A stretch of DNA of 64,000 nt from Aradus depressus (taxonomy: Eukaryota; Arthropoda; Insecta; Hemiptera; Aradidae). Shown here piece by piece: positions 56,401 through 64,000 of this stretch. Where the stretch lies: positions 28,715,489 to 28,779,488 of the forward strand of contig OY759224.1 of assembly GCA_963662175.1 (NCBI GenBank). Reading direction: 5' to 3'. The number at the start of each line of letters is the position of its first letter. Within the stretch, counting starts at the first letter, position 1. Under the pieces are notes generated by a model. That model was given only the letters and a program-made list of their open reading frames with translations, was not told the origin of the DNA and ran no database searches. The translations under genes and the position numbers were made by a program.

Positions 56401-59400
56401 CCAGTGGGCATGTTTGCTCCAGTCCCAGGGCCCTGCAATATTTTGCAGTGACCATGTTTGCTCCAGTTCCAGGGCCCTGAAATATTTTTGTACATGTGGG
56501 CCGCAGAACAGAATAATATATTTAAGTTATATTCACCTTTTCTGGCAATTTACTTAAAAATAAGGCTAAGATCAGCTTAAGATAAGCTTCCCTCCCAGGA
56601 CTCTCGTTATCAGAGACATTCATTCTATCCTCAGTGCTCGTACCGATCAGATCTTTCTGTTCATAGTCCTTTTTTTACCTTTTTATAATTGTGAATAAAT
56701 GATAAATAGTGTAATAGTATATTTGTTATCTGAATAATAAAGTTAATTACGGTTAAAAACAGACTTTGTGGTTGTTGAACTTAAAGTTTTATAAATATTA
56801 TCTATTCCACATGACATTTATACACAAATTACCGATTTCGCATTAATCGATCTTCATGTTTAGTTATAAACCTGTTTTTACATTTTAGTCATGGATATTT
56901 TTATTAATATAGATTAGATTTTATGACTCATGCCCGGGCTTTAACTACGAGGTCATATCGCCTACTACCAGAGCGCTCTATCGTCACTCTGGTGGACATG
57001 AGCCCGACTCTACTGTGGGAGTCGTAAATTTTGCCTACCCTAAATTTTTATTCACCTAGGGCAGGGGTCTTTAACGAGTACCTGACATCGTACAGGCTCG
57101 GGACCATCGCTTAACGTCCCACCCGAAGGACGGCGTGCTTAAGTTTATTTTACGTCCCAGATAAAATAAACTAAGGGCCTCGGTCGGGCTACGAACCCAC
57201 AACCTTGAGCTCAGAAGTCAAGCACGCATACCACTGAGCTACCGGCGCCCTATTACTATATATAATACTTGCAGTATTACGCGGCGTTGCCCGGGAACAT
57301 GACTCTCTTTCATGCCATTTTTTGATTGAATTTAGTTTAAAAACTATTGAGTTACCTCGCTATAAACATTTTGAGTTTTCAATGGAAAAGTCATGTTTTT
57401 TTGAGCGTTTATGGGTTTGTGAAAAAGATAGCTCGACACCTATTGATTATCGGCCAAAGGGGATTAGAGAGATAGCTTAAGACAAAAACTTGTTATAACT
57501 TCCGTTGCATCAACAACATATCATATGTAAATTCAAAAGCGTGGAATCCGCTGAAGAGAAGAGGGGATTTCTTCATATTTTGACGCTCAAATGTGTGCTG
57601 ATCATTTACAGTATTATGTGATATTGTTTGTATATAGGAAAGCATCAATGTGCGACTGACGGGAGACTCCTGTGAACATGGGGAGTACATACAGAGACAT
57701 CATGCACTCTACGCTGTAGACAAAACTGCATCTCGGATACCCCTTAGAGCATTGTACAAGGCGCAGGGTTACTACACTGTATGCAACAGTTTGTCTGCTG
57801 AAGTGAGTATATGAATCATTTTCGATTAAAGCGTATTTACTTTCTTATAGCTTCTTGGTCAATCCAAGTCAAATCAACCAGAAAAGAATTCTGTGGTGTT
57901 GGAGTAAAGGGGTATATGTCAGTTTTTCTGTTTTCAGTTTTCAGAGAACTCCCATGTTTCTCAGTTGTCCCCCTTTTCACTTCCTTTTTTTTCAATGATG
58001 TCATAAGATTCTGACTTATTTCTCTTTACCCCAACATAGAGATCACCTACATTTTCACCAAAAATTGACATATACCCCTTTACCCAAACAGCACAGAATT
58101 GATTTGACACCCGTGATCTCAGATTTTGATGAAACTTGGCACGTTTGTTCCTTTTATGGATTTAATAAAATGAAATGAAAAGAAATTTTATTATTCTGGG
58201 ACCGAGGTCCCCTAAGAATAAATACATCCAGAGTAAAGAACAGGAAACAATGAAATATAGTATCAGACATAAGATTAACAGCAAACAACTTCATTATGAT
58301 GAAAAAAAATAAATAAAAGTATCTATATAAATAAAAGAGAATCAGTAAAAAAGAAAATCTATATAAGAAAAAAAAATTTATAATAGAAATCGACCGAGCA
58401 TAATACTATGATGGTTGATTATAAAAGAGGAGGAAGGATGCCCAGACATGGTTTGAAATAAAATTAATTTTAGAAAGTAGGAGCTAGATAGAGAAGTGTG
58501 AGGAGAGAGAAGAAAGAGAAAAATAGTCAAAATAAATAAATTTATTTTAAAAATATATTAATGTACAGGATAAAGGAATATACACACACTAAAGGAATAT
58601 AAACTCCACACACCACTTGTCAATATTTTCACTATATTGGTCAATATTACACGACTATAGTTTCGCCTGTTAGGCATTATCAAGTGAACTGATACCGCCG
58701 TAATAGGCGAAACTATAGTCGTGTAATTTTGACCAATATAGTGAAAATATTGACAAGTAGTGTGTGGAGTTTATATTCCTTAGTGCGTGTATATTCCTTT
58801 ATCCTGTTCATTATGAATTTTCACAAAGTAGACCTGGAATCAGTTTAATACTTATATATTAATGTGTAAAATGAACAAAAAAGAAATAATATTGATTATG
58901 ATCGAATAATTTAGGAAATATGATAAAAAAAAATATAATAAAAATAGAGAATGATAAAGACAAAAAAAGAGAAAAAAAAAGGACAAGTAATTAGAATGAT
59001 TAGATAATTGAGGTCGACGAATTAGAGAATACGGGGGAGAGATCACAGGGGAGATTTAAGTAAGGATTTAAAATTTTTTTGCTCTGTCTCAAGTGGTTTA
59101 GGTTTTACAGCCTGTTAAAGGTTTTTGAATTTCGCGGTTTTTATCGATCGGGCGGAGGAAACGCAATTTGTTTTTTTTATAGAAAACTAGCAGTAATACC
59201 CGGCGTTGCCCTAGGAACTTTGACTTTTCTCCCAATATCTCCTATAAGGCTATTCAGTTCCTCGACAGTACATTCATGATGTTATAATTTTCAATTATTC
59301 ATACGGAATAAGGCGTATAGTCCTTCAACTGTAGTAACGCTAGCTTTGGAGCTAAAACTAATTTATTTAAAAATATTTCTCATTAATCGTTGCAATGGTT

Positions 59401-62358
59401 TTCGAGTTACAAAGATTGCGTGAGTGGATGCTGGGATGGACCAGGGGTTGATTAAAAAATAGACCTTAACCTTCCGGTAGATAAAAGTTATCTATTCAAA
59501 AAGATTCCTCATTAATCATTGCAGTGGTTTTTGAGTTACATAGATTGCGTGGGTGGATGCTGGGATGGACCAGATATTGAGGTACTAATACTCCTATAAC
59601 CTTCCACAGACGATGACGAACAAATTTAAAAAAAAAATAATCAAATCTATCAAGCCGTTGGTGAGTTATAGCGGTACAACGCACAGACATTTTCAGCTTT
59701 ATGTATATGATAAATGATATCTCCCTTGTTTACCAACCAATGTTGATGAAATGTTTTATAAGTATACATCAGTATGTAAGGAGTCTAGAAAAAAGTTAAT
59801 CGAAAAATTGGCTTCTACCGAAAATGTTTCTTATTCAATTTCAAATTTCTAATGTCTCTTCAGATTTGAGATAGGACCAATACGACTAGAGTTATAACGC
59901 CCCAAATTCACCTCCCAGATAATAAACCTAAGGGTCTCGGCAGGGCTGCGAACCCGCTATCTTAAGTTAGCAAGCATGCACATCTCTGAGCTACCGGCGC
60001 CCTCTCTCTATGTATATAAATTGACAAATTACAATGAAGTAAATCACTAATAAAGTTACTACTAATAAATATATAAATAATATATAACAAATGTGGTTTA
60101 TAGATAAAAGAGGTAAATTTATAATATCAATTTGAATTTATTATACCTTACTTTTTATAATCTTTCAAAATGGTAATTTGAGGCAATTGAGGTATATTTA
60201 TTTTAAAACAATAATTCTTTATTTCATGACAAGAAGTCGAAACGTCTAATGAAATAAAGAATCATTGTTTTAAAATAAATATACCTCAATTATCTCAAAT
60301 TACCATATTGAAAGTTTGTAAATGTATAAGTTCGCTTATTTTTGACAGTATCATGGTCAACAAATTGTGTAATTCTCAGTTTTTTCAAAATACTACTAAA
60401 ATGCTACTTTTTAAAAATTTTAAATGCAAGTTGTGCACTCTTACTATGATAACGGTTTTTGTTAATCTTGTAATTTTCTGTTCTTATATGTAAATTATCC
60501 ATTATTATTTTTCTTTATGAAAACCCAATTATTTGATAGTAATATTACTGTTTTATATCAGTTTGCCAACCTAGGATTCGAACTAGGTTTCTCACAAACC
60601 AACCCCAAGTCGCTGATCGTCTGGGAGAACAATTCTCAGGACAACGCTTGTTTAGCTCAGTACATGATAGACGTGTTTCTGGCTGCCGGAGAGGGACGGT
60701 GGTTTAGACAAACGGGCATTGTTTGTCTCATGCCTCATGGAATCGAAGGTAAGATTTAATTGAAGGTAAACTTGAGCATGCCATCCTTCGGATGGGACGT
60801 TAAGCGATGGTCCCGAGCCTGTACGATGACAGGTACTCGTTGAAGAGTTCCCTAAGTGAATGAAAATTTAGGGTACCTAGGCAAAATGTAGGACTCCCAT
60901 AGTAGAGTCAGGCTCATGTCAACCTGAGTGACGAAAGAGCGCTCTGGTAGTAGGCGATAGAACCTTGTAGTTAAAGCCCGGGCATGAGTCATAATAACTA
61001 ACTAACTCGAAGGTAAGACAATAATAATATTAATAATTTTAGTGGAGACATTAACTTGAAATGTTCTGGGTGTGAGGGGCTCTATCATGAACTTTAGACT
61101 GCCCCCTCTGATTCCCCCCTCCCTTTCGGCTGGTCCTTCTGAAAAATTAGAATAACTAAAGCTGGTCCTTCTTGTTTTTGTGTTAAACCCCCTCCAAATC
61201 CCCCCTTCTCTTTGGCCGATTTGGCTGAAAATTAATAGGTGTCGTCCTTAGAGGTTGATGGATACATTTATAAAACTTCGTATCGATATAATCATTCTAT
61301 TCACAGGCACGCGAAGACAGAGATATTTTTTTTTCAATCTTTAGAATCAGAAGGTATATATATTATATATATACAAAAAGTAATAAGGATAGAACATATA
61401 GGGTATAGGGTATTGGCGAGGGCGCCGGTAGCTCAGTGGTATGCGTGGTTGCTTACTGAGCTCAAGATCGTGGGTTCGAAACCCCGCCAAGGTGCTTACG
61501 CCAATGGGACTTTAAGCGATGTTCCCGAGTCTGTACCATGTCAGGTACTCGTTAAAGACCACCATCCTAGGTGAATAAATCTTGGTAGGCAAAATTTAGT
61601 ATTCCACAGAGTCGAGCTCGTGTCCACCAGAGCGTCGAAAGAACGCTCTGATAGTAGGCAATATTACAATAAATAACTAGGATATAAGTGAAGGACCTCT
61701 GTCAAGAAAATAAAAATGAAAGCAAAGAAAGTATGAATTACGTTTTTATAGATGAAAGACGAATTTTGTATTATGGTTATTTTATGCTATTTGTTATTTT
61801 TCATGTTTGAACTATTATTAATTATATACGAATTTATTCTAAAATAAATATTTTTAATTTAATTTAAACATTTTTTATAGTATATTGTCTTCAAGAAGTG
61901 GGGAAAGGCATTAAATAAATAATTTCTTAATGAGGTGTACTTTTTTTTTAATTATAGAGAAACATTTTTTAGTTATTCTAAATTATTCTTTCTTCCTGGT
62001 ATCATTACAATTATGAATACATATTGATTTTTTTTTATAATTTTGATTAAGTTGGCTGATTTTAAGGAAGGGATGTTTTGACTTTAGGAATGGGAGACTC
62101 AGCCTCTAGTGCTCGCCCTGAGCGCTTCCTTCAGATGTGCAACGATGACCCTCATCATCCTATAACCAACATGATGATGCAGTTGGCCAGCAGTAACTGG
62201 GTTGTAGCTAATGTGACCACTCCCGCTAACTACTTTCATATACTCCGGAGACAGATGAAGTTAAACTTCAGAAAGCCACTCATCCTCTTCACACATAAGA
62301 AAATATACAAAAGACATGATATTTTCTCACAGAGGGAAGAATTTTTAAATAAAACAAG
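47422..62358 (+). CDS. 2-oxoglutarate dehydrogenase E1-like protein, probable pseudoenzyme, 3' end missing
   Basis: Twelve exons: 47422-47643, 49746-49968, 51585-51929, 52188-52477, 53197-53325, 54209-54375, 54653-54788, 55494-55628, 56168-56371, 57638-57802, 60562-60748 and 62088-62358. All are GT-AG and in phase (2474 nt, 824 codons, ends phase 2). OGDH E1 is about 1000 residues, so some 180 are beyond the window. The N-terminus ([17 protein letters not shown]) looks like a mitochondrial presequence. Family landmarks are clear: [118 protein letters not shown]. Catalytic motifs are altered: GM-HRGRLN to [10 protein letters not shown] (264-273), KYHLG to KYDLG (305-309), NPSHLE to STSNFVE (330-336), NNQ-GFTT to TDQSNLPS (401-408), RRxGHNExDEP to [11 protein letters not shown] (469-479), WEAQFGDF to WENNSQDN (693-700). 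An intact frame argues for selection, so this is a diverged paralogue with another role, not a pseudogene. Confidence 0.9.
47675..47835 (-). repeat. Family A repeat end
   Basis: Runs from tcgattggctttggagggag through ctggggaagtacatagccgg to a second hairpin-side piece (agtataggggaagttatgta). First intron of the OGDH-like gene, 30 bp after the exon 1 donor. Confidence 0.6.
48503..48537 (+). ncRNA. Candidate hammerhead ribozyme, PLE 3' end
   Basis: tgtg (48503-48506) pairs with caca (48534-48537) as stem I; CTGACGA is 48507-48513; stem II ggt-gtaa-gcc has a GUAA tetraloop; GAAA is 48525-48528; ctgta follows with A at the cleavage position. Stem III is minimal and not palindromic here. Its place downstream of a PLE endonuclease frame on the same strand fits the known location of PLE ribozymes. 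Confidence 0.5.
48583..48926 (-). repeat. tRNA-derived SINE, full length, TTAGG-type tail
   Basis: A clean reference copy. On the minus strand it runs gggcgccggtagctcagtgg (A box), gtgggttcgaaacccggccg (B box), the body (cgatggtcccgagcctgtac, gaaagagcgctctggtagta) and the tail gagtcataaaacctaaccta. About 340 bp including a tRNA-like head of about 70 bp. Flanked by an imperfect target duplication in the PLE. Confidence 0.93.
49030..49210 (-). repeat. Family A repeat, partial
   Basis: gggggaattaggggaatgca to ttcgttctggggaagtacat tgccggtgattcacc, minus orientation, first intron of the OGDH-like gene. Confidence 0.55.
49250..49424 (+). repeat. tRNA-derived SINE, 3' truncated
   Basis: Head cgccggtagctcagtggtaa and B box gcgggttcaagaccc are intact; the body stops at gatgtcaggtactc, where the PLE-type palindrome begins. 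Confidence 0.85.
49450..49685. mobile_element. PLE-type palindrome related to 2000-2245
   Basis: The left arm (gtaaatactactgaataaaa to ttatgac) and right arm (caaccagcgaaatatattgt to cagtagtatt) mirror each other. It shares the gactcgttctaagt and cagcgaaatatattgtgt blocks with the 2-kb palindrome. Ends 60 bp before exon 2 of the OGDH-like gene. Confidence 0.6.
49983..50065 (-). repeat. Family A repeat 3' end
   Basis: ataggggaagttatgcaatc, ggtcagaaattcgatg and tcatcggaatttcatgttca, directly after the exon 2 donor of the OGDH-like gene. Confidence 0.55.
50375..50460 (-). repeat. SINE 3' fragment with TTAGG-type tail
   Basis: Minus orientation: ataggttaggttaggtttta followed by tgagtcat and the first 60 bp of the SINE's 3' side. 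5' truncated. Confidence 0.8.
50712..51036 (+). repeat. tRNA-derived SINE, nearly full length, CCTAA tail
   Basis: From gtttgcttgcttactgagct through cgtgggttcgaaacccgacc to gtcataaaacctaacctaac ct. The A box is missing and the rest is close to consensus. Confidence 0.88.
51315..51538 (-). repeat. Family A repeat, partial
   Basis: gaatatatcgaaacgaaatt to ccgttctggtgacgtacat, minus orientation, second intron of the OGDH-like gene. The terminal ggggaag is mutated to ggtgacg. Confidence 0.55.
52635..52745 (-). mobile_element. Degenerate PLE end
   Basis: Minus-strand reading gives cctgacgaaagcgtaatgct followed by aatccggtaatttg, with outer sequence aaatatttttccattgcac. The GAAA core has become GAAT, so a ribozyme is unlikely. 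Fourth intron of the OGDH-like gene. Confidence 0.45.
53340..54200. other. Intron 5 of the OGDH-like gene, no features recognised
   Basis: AT-rich up to about 53780, then a balanced-composition stretch (53820-54120) without recognisable protein or repeat signature in the window. Confidence 0.4.
54390..54640 (+). repeat. Diverged SINE abutting OGDH-like exon 7
   Basis: Old plus-oriented copy (cttactaagctcaaaacccg, gagcctgtactcaagtag, gcccgggcatgaatctcatt + aactaact). It ends about 12 bp before the AG acceptor of exon 7 (exon starts 54653), so the SINE tail makes up most of the region where a polypyrimidine tract and branch site would normally be. Confidence 0.75.
54880..55137 (+). repeat. tRNA-derived SINE, head-truncated, CCTAA tail
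   Basis: From atctgggaggtaaaataaac to tgaatcataaaacctaacct + aacct. Near consensus. A TA run of about 22 bp precedes it. Confidence 0.88.
55150..55245. repeat. Small hairpin repeat
   Basis: gactacctttaaaaatt and aatttttaaaggtagt form an inverted pair 45 nt apart, possibly a tiny MITE. Confidence 0.5.
55840..56105. repeat. GC-richer unclassified segment with (AAC)n-like end
   Basis: A stretch of clearly different composition (gtctggcggtggtgttgctt, ctggcctcgcctgcctcatc) in intron 8 of the OGDH-like gene, ending aaccaaccaacaacaacata as a LINE 3' tail might. No protein similarity seen. Confidence 0.35.
56405..56492 (+). repeat. Short direct repeat, two 43-bp units
   Basis: catgtttgctccagtcccag ggccctgcaatattttgcag occurs twice (about 56408 and 56452) with few differences, 35 bp after the exon 9 donor of the OGDH-like gene. 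Confidence 0.8.
56770..56890 (-). mobile_element. Degenerate PLE end
   Basis: Shares the tattatctattccac outer block and the taccgatttcgcattaatcg / ttcatgtttagttataaac series with other PLE ends (minus orientation), heavily mutated. Confidence 0.4.
56908..57250 (-). repeat. tRNA-derived SINE, full length
   Basis: Minus orientation from agattagattttatgactca to ctgagctaccggcgcccta. Near consensus. Ninth intron of the OGDH-like gene. Confidence 0.92.
57262..57500. repeat. RTE-like tail start plus family A scrap
   Basis: acttgcagtattacgcggcg ttgcccgggaac is the motif also at 39108 and 59183. After about 90 bp a family A module in minus orientation follows (ggccaaaggggattagagag). Confidence 0.45.
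58165..58310. repeat. Repeat shared with 2505-2620, probable LINE 3' end
   Basis: ttattattctgggaccgagg tcccctaagaataaat and the following A-rich 90 bp match the 2.5-kb copy. Confidence 0.45.
58590..58810. mobile_element. PLE-type palindrome, about 90-bp arms
   Basis: The left arm ggaatataaactccacacac ... gactatagtttcgcctgtta is mirrored by taataggcgaaactatagtc ... gtgtggagtttatattcctt, around a centre near 58690. The motif order resembles the other PLE ends, but the first core reads cttgataatgcc, so no proper hammerhead core is present. Confidence 0.65.
59180..59480 (+). repeat. RTE-like LINE tail
   Basis: Starts actagcagtaatacccggcg ttgccctaggaac, followed by the ttcatgatgttataattttc block also at 39200, then two copies of a tttgagttacatagattgcg / ggatgctgggatggaccag module (59400 and 59530). 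Confidence 0.55.
59905..60004 (-). repeat. SINE head fragment
   Basis: Minus orientation, from gagctaccggcgcc (A box) through gggttcgcagccctgccgag to the ggtgaattt border. Confidence 0.75.
60175..60312. mobile_element. Palindrome with 55-bp arms
   Basis: gaggtatatttattttaaaa caataattctttatttcat is mirrored by atgaaataaagaatcattg ttttaaaataaatatacctc around a 20-nt centre (agtcgaaacg). Possibly another PLE end. It lies 250 bp before exon 11 of the OGDH-like gene. Confidence 0.6.
60762..61014 (+). repeat. tRNA-derived SINE, head-truncated, (AACT)n tail
   Basis: From ggtaaacttgagcatgccat to gcatgagtcataataactaa ctaact. Its 5' end is 14 bp from the exon 11 donor. Confidence 0.85.
61040..61345 (+). 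repeat. Family A repeat, two modules
   Basis: Two modules (61060-61150 and 61160-61320) with cctcccttt/ctctttggccgatttggct and aaaattaataggtgtcgtcc. Confidence 0.6.
61419..61685 (+). repeat. tRNA-derived SINE with short internal deletion
   Basis: Intact A box (gcgccggtagctcagtggta) and B box (gtgggttcgaaacc); about 50 bp between the head and ccaatgggactttaagcga are missing. Confidence 0.85.
61700..62080. other. Intron 11 remainder of the OGDH-like gene
   Basis: Very AT-rich with T runs before the exon 12 acceptor at 62086-62087. No other feature seen. Confidence 0.5.
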
Positions 62359-62411
62359 GTGAACGTTAATATTGTTATTATTATTGTCAATATTTCACAC
62401 TTTAAAGTCTC

Positions 62412-62470
62412 TAGTTAGTTATTATGACTCATGCCCTGGCTTTAACTATAAGGACCATCGCTTAACCTTC
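62412..62470 (-). repeat. SINE fragment with internal deletion
   Basis: tagttagttattatgactca followed by gccctggctttaactataag jumps directly to ggaccatcgcttaac, so the SINE body between is lost. Confidence 0.6.
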
Positions 62471-62771
62471 CTTCACTCGCGCCGTTTTTTAATTTGGTCA
62501 CTCGCGCGTTTGATTTCTTTATGTATTACTTACTATTATCTGACAAAAAAAGTAAAACTTAGTAATTCAAATGTATGTTATTTTTTTAGTTAGTAAGTAA
62601 TCCACTAATGGTATGCTTGAATACCAATTGTCGCACGTTAGGTGTCTGTTTCCTCTTTGATGTATTTTATTATTATATTGTATTTTAACTAATAAATATA
62701 ACATGGTGAAGAATTAATGTACATTGAAATGTATCAAAATCAAAGATAAAAGATACTTATATTTTGCTCTA

Positions 62772-62885
62772 GGTGAATATACGTTTCAGCAACATTTAGA
62801 ACTCCTAAAGTAGATTCGGGGACATGTTCACCAGAGCAACGAAAGTGCGCTCTGGTAGTAGGCGATATGACCTTGTAGTTAGTGT
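62772..62885 (+). repeat. SINE 3' fragment, diverged
   Basis: taggtgaatatac, gattcggggacatgttcacc, agtgcgctctggtagtaggc, gatatgaccttgtagtta. Confidence 0.65.
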
Positions 62886-63375
62886 AGTATCTTAGGTACT
62901 ACTTAGGAAGCTACATGGATGTCCCCAGAGATTTCATATGTATTTAAGCTGTCTGTGACGTCGAAGGAGGTAATAACTCTCAGAGTTAATCTCAGAAACT
63001 ATCGTAGGTCTATTTTCCTTAAATTGAGGAGAGAAGGAGCTTCTACAAAATGCATAAGTTTCAGAAACGTTTGAACAAAATGTCAGTTTATGTTCTTTAT
63101 TTATTTGTTTCTCAGAAATAAGTATAATATGACTATATTAAGAATCGCAGACATATTCTAAAAATGTATAATATGGCTAATACTCGCGTGTTTGATTATT
63201 TCCAAAATATGCGACTGAGGAAAGAAACTAGGAAAAACCCACCCCCAACTTATAGTCAAGGGTAGTCTAAATATAGATTGCAAGGGGTTGAACAGGTCAA
63301 CAAATCGCCTCCCTTTTCCTGAAAAGGAAAAATTTGAACAAATTTGAAAAAATCAAACAGTGCGAGTGGCGGAAG

Positions 63376-63458
63376 GTTAAAGTCCCATCCAAAGGATGGC
63401 ATGCTTAAATTTTTTTTACCTCCCAGATAAAAAAAACTAAGGACCTCGGCCATTTTAT
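63376..63458 (-). repeat. SINE middle fragment
   Basis: Minus orientation: taaagtcccatccaaaggat, acctcccagataaaaaaaac and ctcggcc, the region between the tRNA-like head and the body. Confidence 0.65.
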
Positions 63459-63479
63459 AACAATACTTATTATTCATCA

Positions 63480-63856
63480 ACTTAATCTATCGACATCCAT
63501 ATCGTCAGATTTGCCTCATTATTTTCATCATTGTTATGTGTTGTTATTGGCCTAGATAGGCCTAGGTCACATTCAGTATCATGCACATTATTTTCTTTAA
63601 AATCTATAAATGTAATGATTGTTTTATGGCCACTAAAGTAAAAAACATAAATTTTAGACTCGAATCTTTTCTACGAACCTTGCAAAACAGTGTCTATAGT
63701 TGTGCCACGTTTATGTTGATAATCTCTTGTTGTAGTTAACTTTGGATCATTAACCATTCTCTGTTTAAATGTGTCAAAAAGAAACTTAATCAATGGCTTG
63801 GCTCTCTCTTTTACCAACTCACTGCCAGTGTTGTCCTTTTCTAGAATAATGATCAT
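63480..63856 (-). pseudogene. Mobile-element protein fragment, uncertain family
   Basis: The minus-strand frame from 63856 reads ERAKPLIKFLFDTFKQRMVN, DPKLTTTRDYQHKRGTTIDT, then after a stop FESKIYVFYFSGHKTIITF. The TTIDTV...YFSxHKP pattern is seen at the C-terminus of some helicase-type mobile-element proteins of arthropods, as far as I recall, but I cannot confirm the family. The frame has a TAG and is short. Confidence 0.35.
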
Positions 63857-64000
63857 AACTCAAAAAGTACTGCTTACATCAGTGGCCCGTAATCGGAGGG
63901 AAGTAGTTCGGGAAATTTCGAGTTGTGGCGTTTTTTTGTGAGAATTTCACTTAACTTTTTGTGTTTTTTTGAGTTGTGTCACTTTTTGTGTGTTCATGGG

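Noticed and set aside
61419..61500. tRNA gene
   Set aside because: A and B boxes are present, but the acceptor stem does not close and the same sequence heads every copy of the 330-bp SINE.
62360..64000. Final exons of the OGDH-like gene
   Set aside because: No in-phase exon with E1 C-terminal motifs was found; only SINE scraps and a minus-strand mobile-element fragment are present.

Overview
This is AT-rich nuclear DNA of an animal, almost certainly an insect, possibly a hemipteran (inferred from gene content, GT-AG introns and repeat types; the species cannot be named from the sequence). Well over half of the window is transposable-element debris. The coding content is three spliced genes that I could chain exon by exon with consistent phase.

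Left third, minus strand: the 5' part of a GABP-alpha/Ets97D-type transcription factor (7 coding exons, 18925 down to 6204). It has the OST and Pointed domains; the ETS DNA-binding domain must lie left of position 1. Middle, minus strand: a complete LARP7 gene (8 coding exons, 32947 to 22244, 490 codons) with La motif, RRM1, basic linker and C-terminal xRRM. Right third, plus strand: the first 12 coding exons (47422 to 62358, 824 codons) of a 2-oxoglutarate dehydrogenase E1 paralogue. Its fold motifs remain, but nearly every thiamine-diphosphate/active-site motif has changed, so it looks like a mitochondrial pseudoenzyme. Its 3' end is outside the window.

Between and inside the genes lie about two dozen copies of one tRNA-derived SINE; many copies of an unclassified CTTCCCC-ended repeat; Penelope-like element (PLE) ends arranged as long palindromes, several carrying hammerhead-ribozyme-like cores; two hAT insertions with exact 8-bp target duplications; mariner/pogo-type foldback elements; a piggyBac remnant; a Jockey-like LINE with its reverse-transcriptase core deleted in frame; and an RNase-H-bearing LINE.

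The most unusual structure is at 41.1-44.9 kb: about 25 tandem copies of a mostly 147-bp unit. Every unit holds a 73-nt exon-like block and a 74-nt intron-like block with good 3' and 5' splice sites. A TATA-type promoter and a consensus splice donor precede the array, and a 5'-truncated LINE ends it. It looks like a satellite built from a duplicated exon plus intron.
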